Below, piece after piece: positions 44,640 to 55,215 of a DNA stretch of 64,000 nucleotides. Positions within the stretch are counted from its first letter, which is position 1. Every line of letters starts with the position of its first letter. The stretch is from NCBI RefSeq assembly GCF_022682495.2, contig NC_071397.1, forward strand, positions 17,556,739-17,620,738, given 5' to 3'. The translations under genes were made by a program, and so were the position numbers. The notes under the pieces were generated by a model. It was not told where the DNA came from and did no database searches. It saw nothing but the letters and a program-made list of their open reading frames with translations. The stretch is from Desmodus rotundus. Its lineage: Eukaryota > Chordata > Mammalia > Chiroptera > Phyllostomidae.

Positions 44640-44795
44640 TGTCGAAAACGTCAACAGGCACACAGATCACAGGGCAATCTTGTTAAAATGCTGACTCTGA
44701 TTCAGTAGTTCTGGGGTAGGGCCTGAGACTCTGCATTTCTAACACCATCCCAGGTGCTGCTGGTTGGGGGCCACACTGAGAGAGACTGGGGCCGT
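44640..44795 (+). repeat. MER5A-type hAT-Charlie fragment
   Basis: ATCTTGTTAAAATGCTGACT, TGATTCAGTAGTTCTGGGGT, GAGACTCTGCATTTCTAAC and CCCAGGTGCTGCTGGTTGGG follow MER5A in order. Confidence 0.75.
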
Positions 44796-46516
44796 CCCTC
44801 CCCATAGGTAGATGTGTTTCTAGGGGTGTCATGCAATTCCACTCTAGCATCCCTTCCAGTCTTTCGACTCTTCTGTCTTGTTTCGTACTTCATAGGATGC
44901 TTTATCACTACATGAAGCTCTTCTCTATGATGCCTTCTGGAGTAACAAATGCAACTAAATTGTAGCTTTAAGTTTGACCACCGAGTCCTAAAAGGAGAAA
45001 CAATTGAATTGACTAGATGATTGGATTCTTTTGCAATTGTAGAGGAATGAGGGGGGGGGGGCACATTTAGAGTACCAGGAAATAGCAGCTACTTCTAGGA
45101 ACATTACAGCCCTGTCAATCAATAATCCTGCTTAAAGTAGGACTGGAGAGCTCCACGTGCTGCCCCCCCCTGCCCCCCACCCTGCACCAGTTCCCCTGTT
45201 ATGTACAGTCTGATAGCAATGTGGCTTCATCCCAACCCTTGACCCTCCTCTGCTATTGAGATGAACAGTAGGGCCAGGCTTAAAAATGAGTTAATGGTAA
45301 ATTTTGTGTTATGCATATTTTACTGCAACACACACACACACGAGACATGTATACAAACCAGAGATACACGTTATTTTGCAAGAAGAAAATAATTCCCAGG
45401 AGGATCAGAATGCTCCTGATGGCTGGCCAACACACCTTCAGCCCTGCAGAAAAATCTGTAAGAAAAGCGGTGATGAACACAGAGTCCAAGCCAGGAAATT
45501 GGGGTGAGGTTGAGAGCTGGCTTGGCTGGTGAAACTACAAACTCTGGCTGACTGTGCCTCTGCGAGGTGCCCCTGGGCACACCTGGGGTGTGCTTGGGGA
45601 GAGCGCGCCAGCTCGGGGCCAGGCCTGGAGCTTGTTTAGGCAGCTGGGCAAGGAGGGAAGGTCTAAGAAGTGGTTGTTTTTAAAAAACCATCTGGGGCGT
45701 GGGGGGATGATTTTATTTTTCACTGTATAAGCCTTCTAAACTCTTTGAATTATTTACCAAGAAATTGGCTTACAATTTTGAATCATTAAAAAATAATTTG
45801 TTTTTCTTTTTCTACTTAATTTCTACAAGATCAGACTCTAGGCTCTGATGGAAGTCAGAGGAAAAACTCATCTCACACAGAGGGGGTGGGGGGGCAGGGT
45901 TTCCTCTGAGAAGCCCTTTCCACCCCTCTGTCTCATTCATCACATGTTAGCTGGCCTTGGCTTTGTCAGGACGGGAATGACAAGGGATGATTAGCTAAAT
46001 GGAATCCCCAGGCTGGGATCTGACCACGCTGGGAGCAGGACCTCATGGGGCTGGGGTGGGGGATGCTGAATGGCTCCACTTGTCAAAACTCTGCTGAGGA
46101 CTCAGTCCATCATCTCAGTGAGTGGTGCAGTGTGTGGTGTGGGAAGGTCATGTCCCGTGGTGGCCCTGAGAGCTGGTGAGACATTAGGTCATTTCATAAG
46201 GAAGGATGTACATGGACACATATTCAAAATCTGATCAAGCCTGCGTGGGATGTCCAGCAGCAGTTTAGAGCTGGTGGAATCTGTACCCCAAGTCACTGGC
46301 AGGGGCCCTGTTCCAGACCAGAGACTAACCAGCTGGAACCACATCTGTGCCTGTAACACCCCCTCTCAGCTCCTCCATCCCTCACTAGAGCCCTGATGTG
46401 TGGCTGAGCTTCCACAACTTGGGAAGACAATTGTCATCCTTAAATAAAATGCATTTTAAAAAACATATGAAATCAAGAGAATCTTTGGGTCAATTTGTAT
46501 AAATATTCTTTGGTTA

Positions 46517-46723
46517 CCATATTTTTTCGGACTATAAGACGCCCAGGGCCATAAGACGCACCTAGAGTTTAGAGCAGGAAAATAGGGGGAAAACCCCACT
46601 CTACTGTCACTGTGCCCCCCTCCCACAGAGAGCCAGGTAAGCTACATTTGGACTATAAGACGCACCCCCCTTTCCTCCCAAATTTGGGGGTGGGGAAAGG
46701 TGTCTTATAGTCCAAAAATATGG
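46517..46723. mobile_element. 207-bp inverted-repeat DNA transposon (MITE) of uncertain family
   Basis: Both ends share an imperfect inverted repeat. The left end reads CCATATTTTTTCGGACTATA then AGACGC; the right end, read inward, is CCATATTTTTGGACTATAAG then AC. TA dinucleotides flank both ends (46515-46516 and 46724-46725), consistent with TA target duplication. The motif GGACTATAAGACGCAC is repeated internally at about 46649-46664. There is no coding capacity. Confidence 0.75.
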
Positions 46724-47356
46724 TATATCTAAATCTCAGTGTTTCTTGGAATTATCTCACCAAAGCAAATCCAGTCTTGGTGGCTGTGTTAGGTGGAGCA
46801 GGCTTGTCTGTCTAGTTGCCAAAGTTGTTGTTTTTCTAACCAGACTCTGAAAATGGTATTCCAGGACAGTCTCTGTCCGCCACACTTCCCCTCAGGATTT
46901 ACTAGCATCATCCATCCCCTTCCTGACAATTTGTCACTTGCCACTTTTTTCCATCCCAAGTACAGCATCAGGGCGGGGGTTGGAAAGACCCTGCCCCGCA
47001 AAGCTCTGCTGGCCCTTTCCCCAGTGGATCTGATCTGGATACAGACGGCGAGAACAGGGCCCCCTGCAGGCCACCGCCTGACAGGTACCGGCCTCCTGTT
47101 CACTTGCGCAGTGGTCTCAGATAAGTTACCCCCATCATCCACAACTGACAAGCTTAAAAACGTTCACGGATCCTCATGGTTTCATGCTGCATCTAATGGG
47201 CATTTGCTGTTGATGGCAGTGTGGTTTTGTTCTTTTCAGACACTTTACTCCTAGAATCTACCGGGAGCTCGGGCGCTGCCATTGCTGCGACTGGATTGTG
47301 GCCGCTGTCCTTTGAAGACCTGCTGCTGTTGGAGCCGCAGAATGTGCCCCTTGAAT

Positions 47357-47446
47357 TCAGTGGCTGTCCGGGGGCGGCTTCCTCTGACTCCCGGGCTGAA
47401 GGAACTTCTTAATTGTAGGGATGCTGCTGATTCTTGTTTTAAATGC
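47357..47446 (-). pseudogene. GSTA4: GSTA4-like pseudogene, exon 7 (premature stop)
   Basis: After a CCAG acceptor it reads [14 protein letters not shown] then [15 protein letters not shown] and an in-frame TGA. About 12-13 C-terminal residues of the GSTA4 family are lost. The DNA just beyond shows no readable remnant of that tail. Confidence 0.88.
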
Positions 47447-47699
47447 CTGGAATGGATGGAGCAGCAAAATCAGGGCTTCAGTAGTGGTCACATCCTTTAA
47501 GAAAATTCAGAAATTTGTCATGAGAAGGGGGTGCTTAGACCAGCAGTGTATGGAGCCCAGTGTGTTGGATCTGAGTTAATGCCTCAGCACCTGTTTGCTG
47601 ATGTTCCTGGGGAGGGTAGTACAATTGCTGGCATGTATAGCCTGAGTTAAATGAGCTTAATAAAAAGAAATCACTGTCATAATTAGGCAGTGCACGTTA

Positions 47700-48400
47700 A
47701 AAGTCAAAAAAATTCTTTAACCTATCAATTCCCGCTCTAGGAATTTGTTATAAGGGAACAAGTAAGGATGCTCTCAAAGGAATAACTATAAGCATGTTAG
47801 CAGGGTGAAAAATTAGAAATAACCTGGGTTTCCAAGACAAAACTGTAAGCCAGCAATTTATAATGATGTTACATGTAAAAGGAAAGAGGACGGTCCCTGC
47901 ACTGACAGGAGAAAATTTCTAGAATGCATTGTTTAGGGGAAAACATCACCCAGGGCACTGTTTAAGTAAAATGGGGGATAAATATGTATTCATTTTGCTC
48001 CATCTGCATAAATAGGAACAGTGGACGCGAGCACAGGAAAGCAGTAAAAGGATGGTAGGAGTGGAAATGTGGGAGGGCAGTGGTGGGAGTGAGATTTCTT
48101 CATTTATGCCCTTTTTACATAGTTCTGATTTCTCAGAGAGATGTGACTGTATTGCCTAGTAAAACAAAATAAAACTATATCGCAGAAGAATATTTGTTGG
48201 CATGTAAATATATTTCTGATCATTGAAACAATGTTAAAAGCAGGCCACAAAAATGTTTAGTATGATCCTACTTGGGGAGAGGAGAGAACATTAAAATAAT
48301 AGCATGTAATCACATTTAGATGATTAGATGTTTCTCCTTTTGGTTTATACAAATGTGTAATGTAGCTACATAAACTTGCATTTCTTTTGTAATAAGCAAA
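47700..48400. repeat. Possible old L1M-like fragment in the pseudogene 3' flank or intron
   Basis: The AT-rich text includes AAATTAGAAATAACCTGGGT, TTTATAATGATGTTACATG and AGCAGGCCACAAAAATG. It resembles old LINE/MER 3' sequence, but the family is not certain. It lies in intron 6 of the GSTA4-like pseudogene. Confidence 0.3.
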
Positions 48401-48924
48401 AAAGGCTAATTTTATAAAACCTGTGGTCACGTGTTAGATAAAATGGTTCTAAGGAATTGGAACAGAGGCAGGCAGGGTTCAGAGAGGGGCTGGAGCCACC
48501 CACGCAGAAGCTCCAGGCAGCCCTGGGACATCCCGGGACCCTGGCATCAGGGGGGCTACAGGGAGCAGAGTTGTTTGGTAGGCGGGAAGGAAACGACAGG
48601 GACTCGTTACCCTTACTTCCTCAGGAAAACACATTCCAAGTACTAAACAAACAAACAAATAATGGGAAGCACCACGTAAATGAAAAACACACTAAATGTT
48701 TATGCTAGAAATCAAAACAATCTATTCTTTCTCCCTTTGTAAGATTTTATTTTCTAATCATCTTATAACATGAGCAGGAGAAAATTACCAAAATGAATAA
48801 AATAATGATTTTTAAAAAACAGTCTTCTTAAGTTTCTTTTGAGATTGACCTGGAGGCACATTTTGTTTCCATCTTTGTTTGTATTCATTTCCCCCCTGGG
48901 CTTTGTGTGAACGAAACACACTAC

Positions 48925-49060
48925 CTTTAGCAGAGGGAAGTCAGAGAGAATAGAAGCATTGAGCTCTTCCACCACTAAAATAGTGTATGTCTAACAGTTG
49001 TCTGTCTGCCCAGCTGACTTTGTTGCCAACGAGGAAATCCTCTCCATGGTCTTTCAAAAT
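48925..49060 (-). pseudogene. GSTA4: GSTA4-like pseudogene, exon 6 (4-nt insertion)
   Basis: The acceptor TTCTGCAG and donor AAG|GTAGTG are preserved. The exon is 136 nt against 132; an extra 4 nt (CACT) after the QLLDI codons breaks the frame. The remaining codons read ILVVEELNASILSDFPLLK in the shifted frame. Confidence 0.88.
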
Positions 49061-50962
49061 CTGCAGAATGAAAAATGACAAAGAATATCAAATAAAAGTA
49101 AAGACTGCTGTGCCTGGCGAAACACAGCGCACACACAGATCAAATTTGCTGGAGAGTCTTTTTCTCGATAATCCTCCAGAAGCTGGCAAGGACTCCCAGA
49201 CATTGCTGTGAGTCAGCACCATTTGGGGGGAAATTTGTCAGTGCCTATCAAGATGTCTTGGGTGGTGAAGTGCCAGAGTGGGGTTCCCTGTTATGAGACT
49301 GGAGCTGGTTCAGTGAAAGTGTACCCACCAGTGTAGGGAGACACAGTACAGATAAGTCACCGATGGGATGCAAGAAGCCCAAACCTGGCGAATAAAAAGG
49401 AAGTAGTATTTATCCCACTTTCCCACAAAAACCGTACCCCAGAGTAACCAAATATATTAGGAGGGGAAGAGTCATTTTATAAAAGGATTCCAGCTGATAA
49501 ATGAAGAGCGGCTGACAGGATTGGGATATCAACATTTGCACCTCCTAATAAATCAGTGGCTCTAGGCATTGATCATCAATCCCATTTAGTCACGAGAAGA
49601 GCGACAACCAGGTAATATGTGCTTCCTAATGGCCTACACAACACCACCAGTGAAGTGGTCTGACCAAAGGACATTGAATCAGAACCTGTCAAGCTTCTAA
49701 TTCTAACTTCCGGTTGACAGAAGAGCTAGGGAATAAAGGAGTAGGTTGCAATTAGTAAAATCCAGACTGTGAGAAACTCAGCAAGATGAATGCAAGAGGA
49801 GAGAGGAGAGAGAGCGAGAGGCAAGAAGGAGCTTGCAATTAAAAGGGGCTTAAAATACTATGAGTTGGCTAATTGCAATGAATGAATTTGAGTTTGATCC
49901 TGATTTGAGTAAATGAATTATTTTAAATGTAGATATTTAAATTTAGATGTTTTTAAATGCTGGTTAGGCCACACAGATTTCAAAATCAGCAGTACGATAA
50001 AGCTGTAACTCAAATATTCAGACTAGTTGGTTTTCTTTAATGAAAGGTGTCTGAACATCACTGTGCATTGTCCCCAAATAAACAGGAACTCGCTTGTCTA
50101 GTACTCTGAGGTTCTGGTAGAACTCTTCATTATGGTTCAGTCAAAATTAAATGATTCTTTTTCAGTCTAAGATGGAATTTTTTAAAATTATGCCACAGAA
50201 TTATTTTGTCCTGCAAACCTTTGTTTATGGAGCCCTGTGCTAATAAGTCTTCATTATCACACGGCCCACTGCCCTCTCTTTTGGGAACCTTACCAGAATT
50301 AAAGGTACTGAGAAGACTTTTGTAATTAGTATTCACTCCAAAATGACTTCAGAAAAGTTGGCACTTTAAGAGGCTTTGTCTTTTGTTTGAGGCATGATTA
50401 GCTGACAGTATTAAGCGTAAAAAACTTTTGACACAGTGAAGTCGAGATGACAAGACCTTCAGCTGATCATTTTTGTTTGTTTCAATCATAACAGAAATGC
50501 CTTTCGGTGTACTTGGTTTATTCTAATTCGGTTTTGTTGGACGTTCCATAATTATACGTGTCATTTATTCTAGAATCCTTATTAAAGCTTTAGTCCAAAT
50601 GTAGAAAAGCTCTAATATGGTCTCTGTCTTTTCAGATACTCTTCTAAATATTCTTAGCAGCAGCCGGAAATGTGAAGTCCTAGGTCCCTGCAGCCTGGGG
50701 GGGGTGTAGGAACTTGCTGTGTCCCCACCATCCCTCCCAGTCTCTCCCTTCCCTTCCCCAATTCCTCTCTGCGACCAGAGCAGGGCTGGAGGGTCCTCAT
50801 AAAGTCAGCTCCACGCCCCCAGCCCCCCACGGCCCCGAGATCTGAGCACACAGCTGTCGTAGACCCGGATCCTGGGTCACAGGAGCATCACGGCACTGCC
50901 ATACTGCTGGTCCCCGCTGGGCGAGGCCTCACAGAGGTCCAGACTGGATCCCTGTTGCCCAC

Positions 50963-51086
50963 CTTTTGGGTTTAGCTTTGGTCATGATGAAAGCAACGTT
51001 CTCCTCTTCTTCCATCTCCATCTCCTCCTGCGCAATCATCCATCATCCTCCTGAGGTCCAGGCTGCCGTCGGCGTACACGTTGATC
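50963..51086 (-). pseudogene. GSTA4: GSTA4-like pseudogene, exon 5 (frameshifted, acceptor lost)
   Basis: The exon starts INVYADGSLDLRRM, then needs a frame change to continue MIAQEEMEMEEEENVAF. It is 124 nt against the normal 142; the segment matching TRYFPVFE is missing just before the donor. The acceptor reads TTTTCTCGG where AG is required. Confidence 0.8.
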
Positions 51087-52379
51087 CCGAGAAAACAAAC
51101 ACAGCCTGACTCATTCCCACAAGCAGCCTCCAGTGCGGAGTTTCCTAATGGGCAACTTCATGGTGCAACTAGAAACTGGGGCAAATGACTTTCGATCCCC
51201 CCTCTTGGTTTCCATGCTCAGGAATGACTTCTGAAACCAGAACCAGCTGAGGGACCTTGGTAGAGTAGGGACTCTGGAAATGTTTACTGAATAATAAAGG
51301 GATATGTGAAAGAATTCATGAGTGCCTCTGAGTGGAAATCTCCTATAAACGAATAATTACATTATTAGGGGTTTAAAGAGTGAACTGAATGATGTTTACC
51401 AAAAATGCAAAACAATTCATACCAGGACCTTTTCACTTGGAAGATACATATGTGATTTAGCATGTCTCCCATTGACCTGCCGGCTGAGAAAGAAGTTTAC
51501 TTTCCTAGTCAGGTCAGATAAACAGCTCCTTTTATTCTTTTCACAATTTTCCTGGCATTGACAGACACCTTTTTTTAAAGGTTATTAAAAAACTACTAAT
51601 AGTAGATACATTACCCTTGCTTGTTGGCCTATTGGTACAGCCATGCTGTGCTAACTGTGTCTGCAACCAGTTTGCACACTCACTGAGGGTTGTGTGTACC
51701 CCCTACTGTGTGCTAATTGTCCAACAAGTGGAATCATCTTCTTGGTCTTTGTTTTCCTCTTTACTTTCCTTGTCCTGAGTTACCAATCCTTTCTCTTTCC
51801 TGTTACATTGCCATCTAGCCTGCTTACTTTGGCCTATTAAAGTTTATGCCTACCCTGGAGAAAAGAAGATTAATGACGCTATCTATAGCTTAGGACACAT
51901 ATCTTGGAAAAGAGCCATGAGTATTTTAAAAAAACAATAAAAAACATGCATTGAAACAATGAGAAACAGACTGCTTTTGCATGTTAGTACCTGTTTACAT
52001 TGTTATAAAAGGAGTCTATTCATGCAGTGTGTTTGAAATTGCTTCTCTTGGTGTATGCCCTTGGGATTGCAGATTAGAATGACTAGGTCAGTTTTAAAGG
52101 TAGAGCTCTGGAAATGTTGGGGTGAGCTGCCTCTTTTTGTGGACTTTGCTCATTTCTATGTAATGCTCTCTCCTTTTTCTGAACAATTGAGCTTGGGCCT
52201 TTCTTCTACCGTGTCTTCTATGTTTATGGACCATTGCATCATAGCTATGTTCATGGTGATAAGATATAAGGGGTCACTGAAAATGCCCCTTGATGCCAAA
52301 TTCAGATAAAATTTTATACTTGTCTCTGTTTTGTCTTGTCTACATAGCTCCTATGAAATTAAACTAATCACCCAAATAG

Positions 52380-52815
52380 CCACAAATACCCTGTAGTATT
52401 TGTAATAAAACTTGGCAGTTTCTTCCATCAATAGATGTGGTCTATTTCCTGGGCTGCCCTTTGACTTGCTTTGACTAATAGAATGAGGTGGAACTGATAA
52501 GGTACTAGTTCTGAGCCTGGAATTTAAGAAGCCTTGTGTACTTTCGCTCTCCTTCTTAGAGCCCTGCCTAGCTGTCATGAGGCATGTTCAGGATGCTTCC
52601 CAATCAATCAGCAGCCAACACCCCACACCAGAGCCTCCTGGCTGTTTGTTGACTACAGACAAATGAGTGAGTGCGGCCAAGATAAGTCAAGCCTGGCTCA
52701 GATATGCTGACCACCCGGATGACCCGCAGACTGGAGAGGAATAATACATGCTTGCTGATTAAGTCACTGGGCTTCAAGATATGCTACACAGCATTATTTG
52801 TGGTAATAGGTCATT
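52380..52815 (+). repeat. MLT1-type MaLR LTR
   Basis: TTGCTTTGACTAATAGAATG, GTTCTGAGCCTGGAATTTAA, TTTCGCTCTCCTTCTTAGAG and TGATTAAGTCACTGGGCTTC follow an ancient MLT1 LTR. It lies in intron 4 of the GSTA4-like pseudogene and has no internal genes. Confidence 0.6.
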
Positions 52816-53145
52816 GCTAAAAAATGGTCAATATTTATTTACCAAGTCATTCATCTCCACCTTCATGTAGAATACCAGGTCATTTTATGAGAAAATATTT
52901 TGTTGGGAGTGGGGAGAGAATATGAGAATGTTGAATGCAGACTGCTATGAGTAGTCAAAGAAGTCTAGAGTATTTATTCGGCGTTACGTGTAAGTCATGC
53001 TGAGTATAGCAAGACTACATCTCCCCTTTGTTTCCCTGGCCTTCTCCCCTCAGTCCAGGCTGAAAGGCTATACCTGAACCAGGTTTCTGTCGGCACCTAC
53101 AGAGGCCTGGGTAAGAATCAAGTATGGGCATGAACCCTATGGTAC

Positions 53146-53278
53146 CTGACTGTCTCCTTCAGGTCCTTCCCATACACGTGGTCCTTGGCAGCCAGGTAGC
53201 TGAGGACAGCTCTAGTCTGTGTCAGCATCATCCCATCACTTTCAACCAGAGGCACTTGGCCAAAGAGCAGGCATCCGT
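53146..53278 (-). pseudogene. GSTA4: GSTA4-like pseudogene, exon 4 (frame intact)
   Basis: The exon is 133 nt, exactly the canonical length, with acceptor CCACAG, donor AG|GTACC and an open frame. It encodes [17 protein letters not shown] then [19 protein letters not shown]. The Gln-Val-Pro and Gln-Thr glutathione contacts remain, while Ile60 of working enzymes is Ser here. Confidence 0.88.
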
Positions 53279-53539
53279 CTGTGGTTTGAACAAGGAAAGG
53301 TTATGATTCGCTCCTTCCATGGCTGTGGTAAGCCTGCAAAAGTGTCCACTTCCAATTTCGTTGAATGATTTTTAGTCTTCGTCCAAAGTGGTGAGTTAAA
53401 GACCCCAGCTATTTGAGAAAATGCCTTCCATCTGCTTAATGGAAAATTTGAGATTTGCTGGATGATTTCATGCATTTTTGTGTGTTGGGTAGTTAGTATT
53501 TCTTTTGGACTTTCTACATGTACTATGGTTGCATCTTAA

Positions 53540-53672
53540 AGTTTAGGGTGTATAAGAATCACCAGGGAGAGGTGGGTTGTTACAAATGCTCGCCCTGCCT
53601 CCCAGATATTCTGACTCAGGGTGGAGTCTGGGAGTCTGCATTTTTTAAAAAGTACATGGGGTATCTATCACT
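53540..53672 (+). repeat. MER5-type hAT-Charlie fragment
   Basis: GTGTATAAGAATCACCAGGG, then TATTCTGACTCAGGGTGGA and GAGTCTGCATTTTTTAAAAA match MER5A. Confidence 0.6.
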
Positions 53673-53739
53673 CTGGGTCCACTCAGCATCAAGAGGATGT
53701 GATGGTAAGAACCCTGGCAGACAGGGGCCTGCACGTCAG

Positions 53740-53895
53740 CTTTGGCCCCTTCCGGCCATGTGACTTCAAGTCAATGACTTACAGCTTCGGCTTCCTTTTC
53801 TCAAAAATCATAATAATATACATCTAGCAGGATTTTGAAGGATGAAATGAAATAACATTAGTAAGATACTAAATACTGTCAAGTCGATGTTTAGT
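53740..53895 (+). repeat. MIR SINE fragment
   Basis: CATGTGACTTCAAGTCAATG, GCTTCCTTTTCTCAAAAATC and AGGATTTTGAAGGATGAAAT follow the MIR core and tail. Confidence 0.55.
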
Positions 53896-54559
53896 AAAAT
53901 CAAATTTTCTTCTTTGTGAGTGACTGCCTACATAAAAAAATATATTTAAAAATATACTATAAATTCTGCTCTTTTCATGAGGTCTTGAAAAAATGAATAG
54001 CCTTTAAATTTCATTTACACCCACACATTGCTAAGATTAAGGAACTTGACTGAGAATAGGAACCAGACTTCACTAGTGCATTGGCAAAGGCCACAGTTGA
54101 TCTCCCCAATTTCACTACTTTGCTAATTGATTAGTTAGAGGCAGAAGGTGGTGAGGAGAATGCCGGTGCAGGGACCAGTAGCAGCTGTCGGGGGACCAGT
54201 GTCCCTGTCTAGGTGGATGGCTTTAGGCAAGTCTCTACCTTCCCTGAGCTTATTTTCTGCCCTGGAGCACCACCTGTCCTGCCCATCCTACTGAGTTTCT
54301 TTGAGTAGGAATAAGACTGTGCTGGTAGCCATGCTTTGGAAATATGAATACTGTTATTAATACTGCAAGACCTCAATTTCCTAAACGGTCTACATTTGCT
54401 CAATATTGAAGGAGCTTCTAAAGCAGGGCTGTGCTGCTTATGAGTGATACAATGTCCATTAGAACGAGGACCCAGTGATCTTCTGAAGGACTTTTTTAAA
54501 AACCTCAGATCAAGAGAGCAGAAAAGCATGTTTGAGATTGTTTAGTTTAATTCACTCCT

Positions 54560-54645
54560 ATGTTAGACGATGATAGGGTAGAGGCCAAGGGAGGCACATG
54601 TGACTTGCCCAAACTTACAGAGTCAGGGACAGCTAAGCCAGCAGA
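54560..54645 (-). repeat. MIR SINE fragment
   Basis: GTGACTTGCCCAAACTTACA with GAGTCAGGGACAGCTAAGCC is the antisense MIR core. Confidence 0.5.
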
Positions 54646-55054
54646 AGTGGGCCTGCTGCCTCCCGGGCCAGTGACCCTTCTGCTGTCCCTCTCTGCCTTC
54701 TGTTCACAGGTAACAGCAATGGCCAGGAGGGTGTCCCAGGTGCAATTGCAGCCTCACGGTCTCAGAGAGGGCTGGAGGATTTCAGAGGCCCTAGGGAGCA
54801 CTGCTGCCAGGGTGGTCATGGAAGAGATTATGGAGACACAGTCATTTATTTATTCAATATGTATGTGAGTACTTAATCCCCTCCCTGTACCAGTGACTGT
54901 CCTTGTGTGTGGTAAAGCGGGCAGAAATGAAGAAGAGGAGCTCCAGGGGGATTCCAGACAATAAAGTTCCTGGACAAGAATTGGGGGAGGGGTGAGTGGG
55001 CCTTCTCCGCTCAGTAAGATCGACTGGCACATTGCAGTCTACAACCATACAGAT

Positions 55055-55215
55055 TATCTTCATTTTATGGTAAAGAGGATGCTTATGTCAACTATACTTT
55101 AATTAAACATTTTTTTTTTTTTTAACGAGGCAGGGTGCAGACAAGTTAAAGGCCTTGCCCAAAGTCATACAGTTTGTAAATGGCAGGACTGCTGACTGCG
55201 GGTTGAATGTTTTCC
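55055..55215 (-). repeat. MIR SINE fragment
   Basis: GGCCTTGCCCAAAGTCATAC with AGTTTGTAAATGGCAGGACT is the antisense MIR core. A poly-T run (55111-55126) splits it. Confidence 0.5.

Larger units (their letters stand above)
47357..53278 (-). pseudogene. GSTA4: Broken alpha-class GST resembling rodent Gsta4 (exons 4-7 only)
   Basis: Four exon remnants lie in the correct order and spacing: exon 4 (53278-53146), exon 5 (51086-50963), exon 6 (49060-48925) and exon 7 (47446-47357). The residues [30 protein letters not shown] and [15 protein letters not shown] match the GSTA4 subclass as found in rodents rather than the GSTA1/2/3 type of copies 1 and 2. Defects: exon 5 has a lost acceptor AG, an indel frameshift and a deletion near its 3' end; exon 6 has a 4-nt insertion; exon 7 has a TGA after 29 codons, removing the C-terminal helix. 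Introns remain, so it is a decayed duplicate gene and not a retrocopy. Exons 2 and 3 were not found between 53.3 and 64 kb. A working GSTA4 could exist outside the window. Confidence 0.88.

Noticed and set aside
47282..47500. Plus-strand open frames around the end of the third GST locus.
   Set aside because: They are antisense to exon 7 of the GSTA4-like pseudogene.
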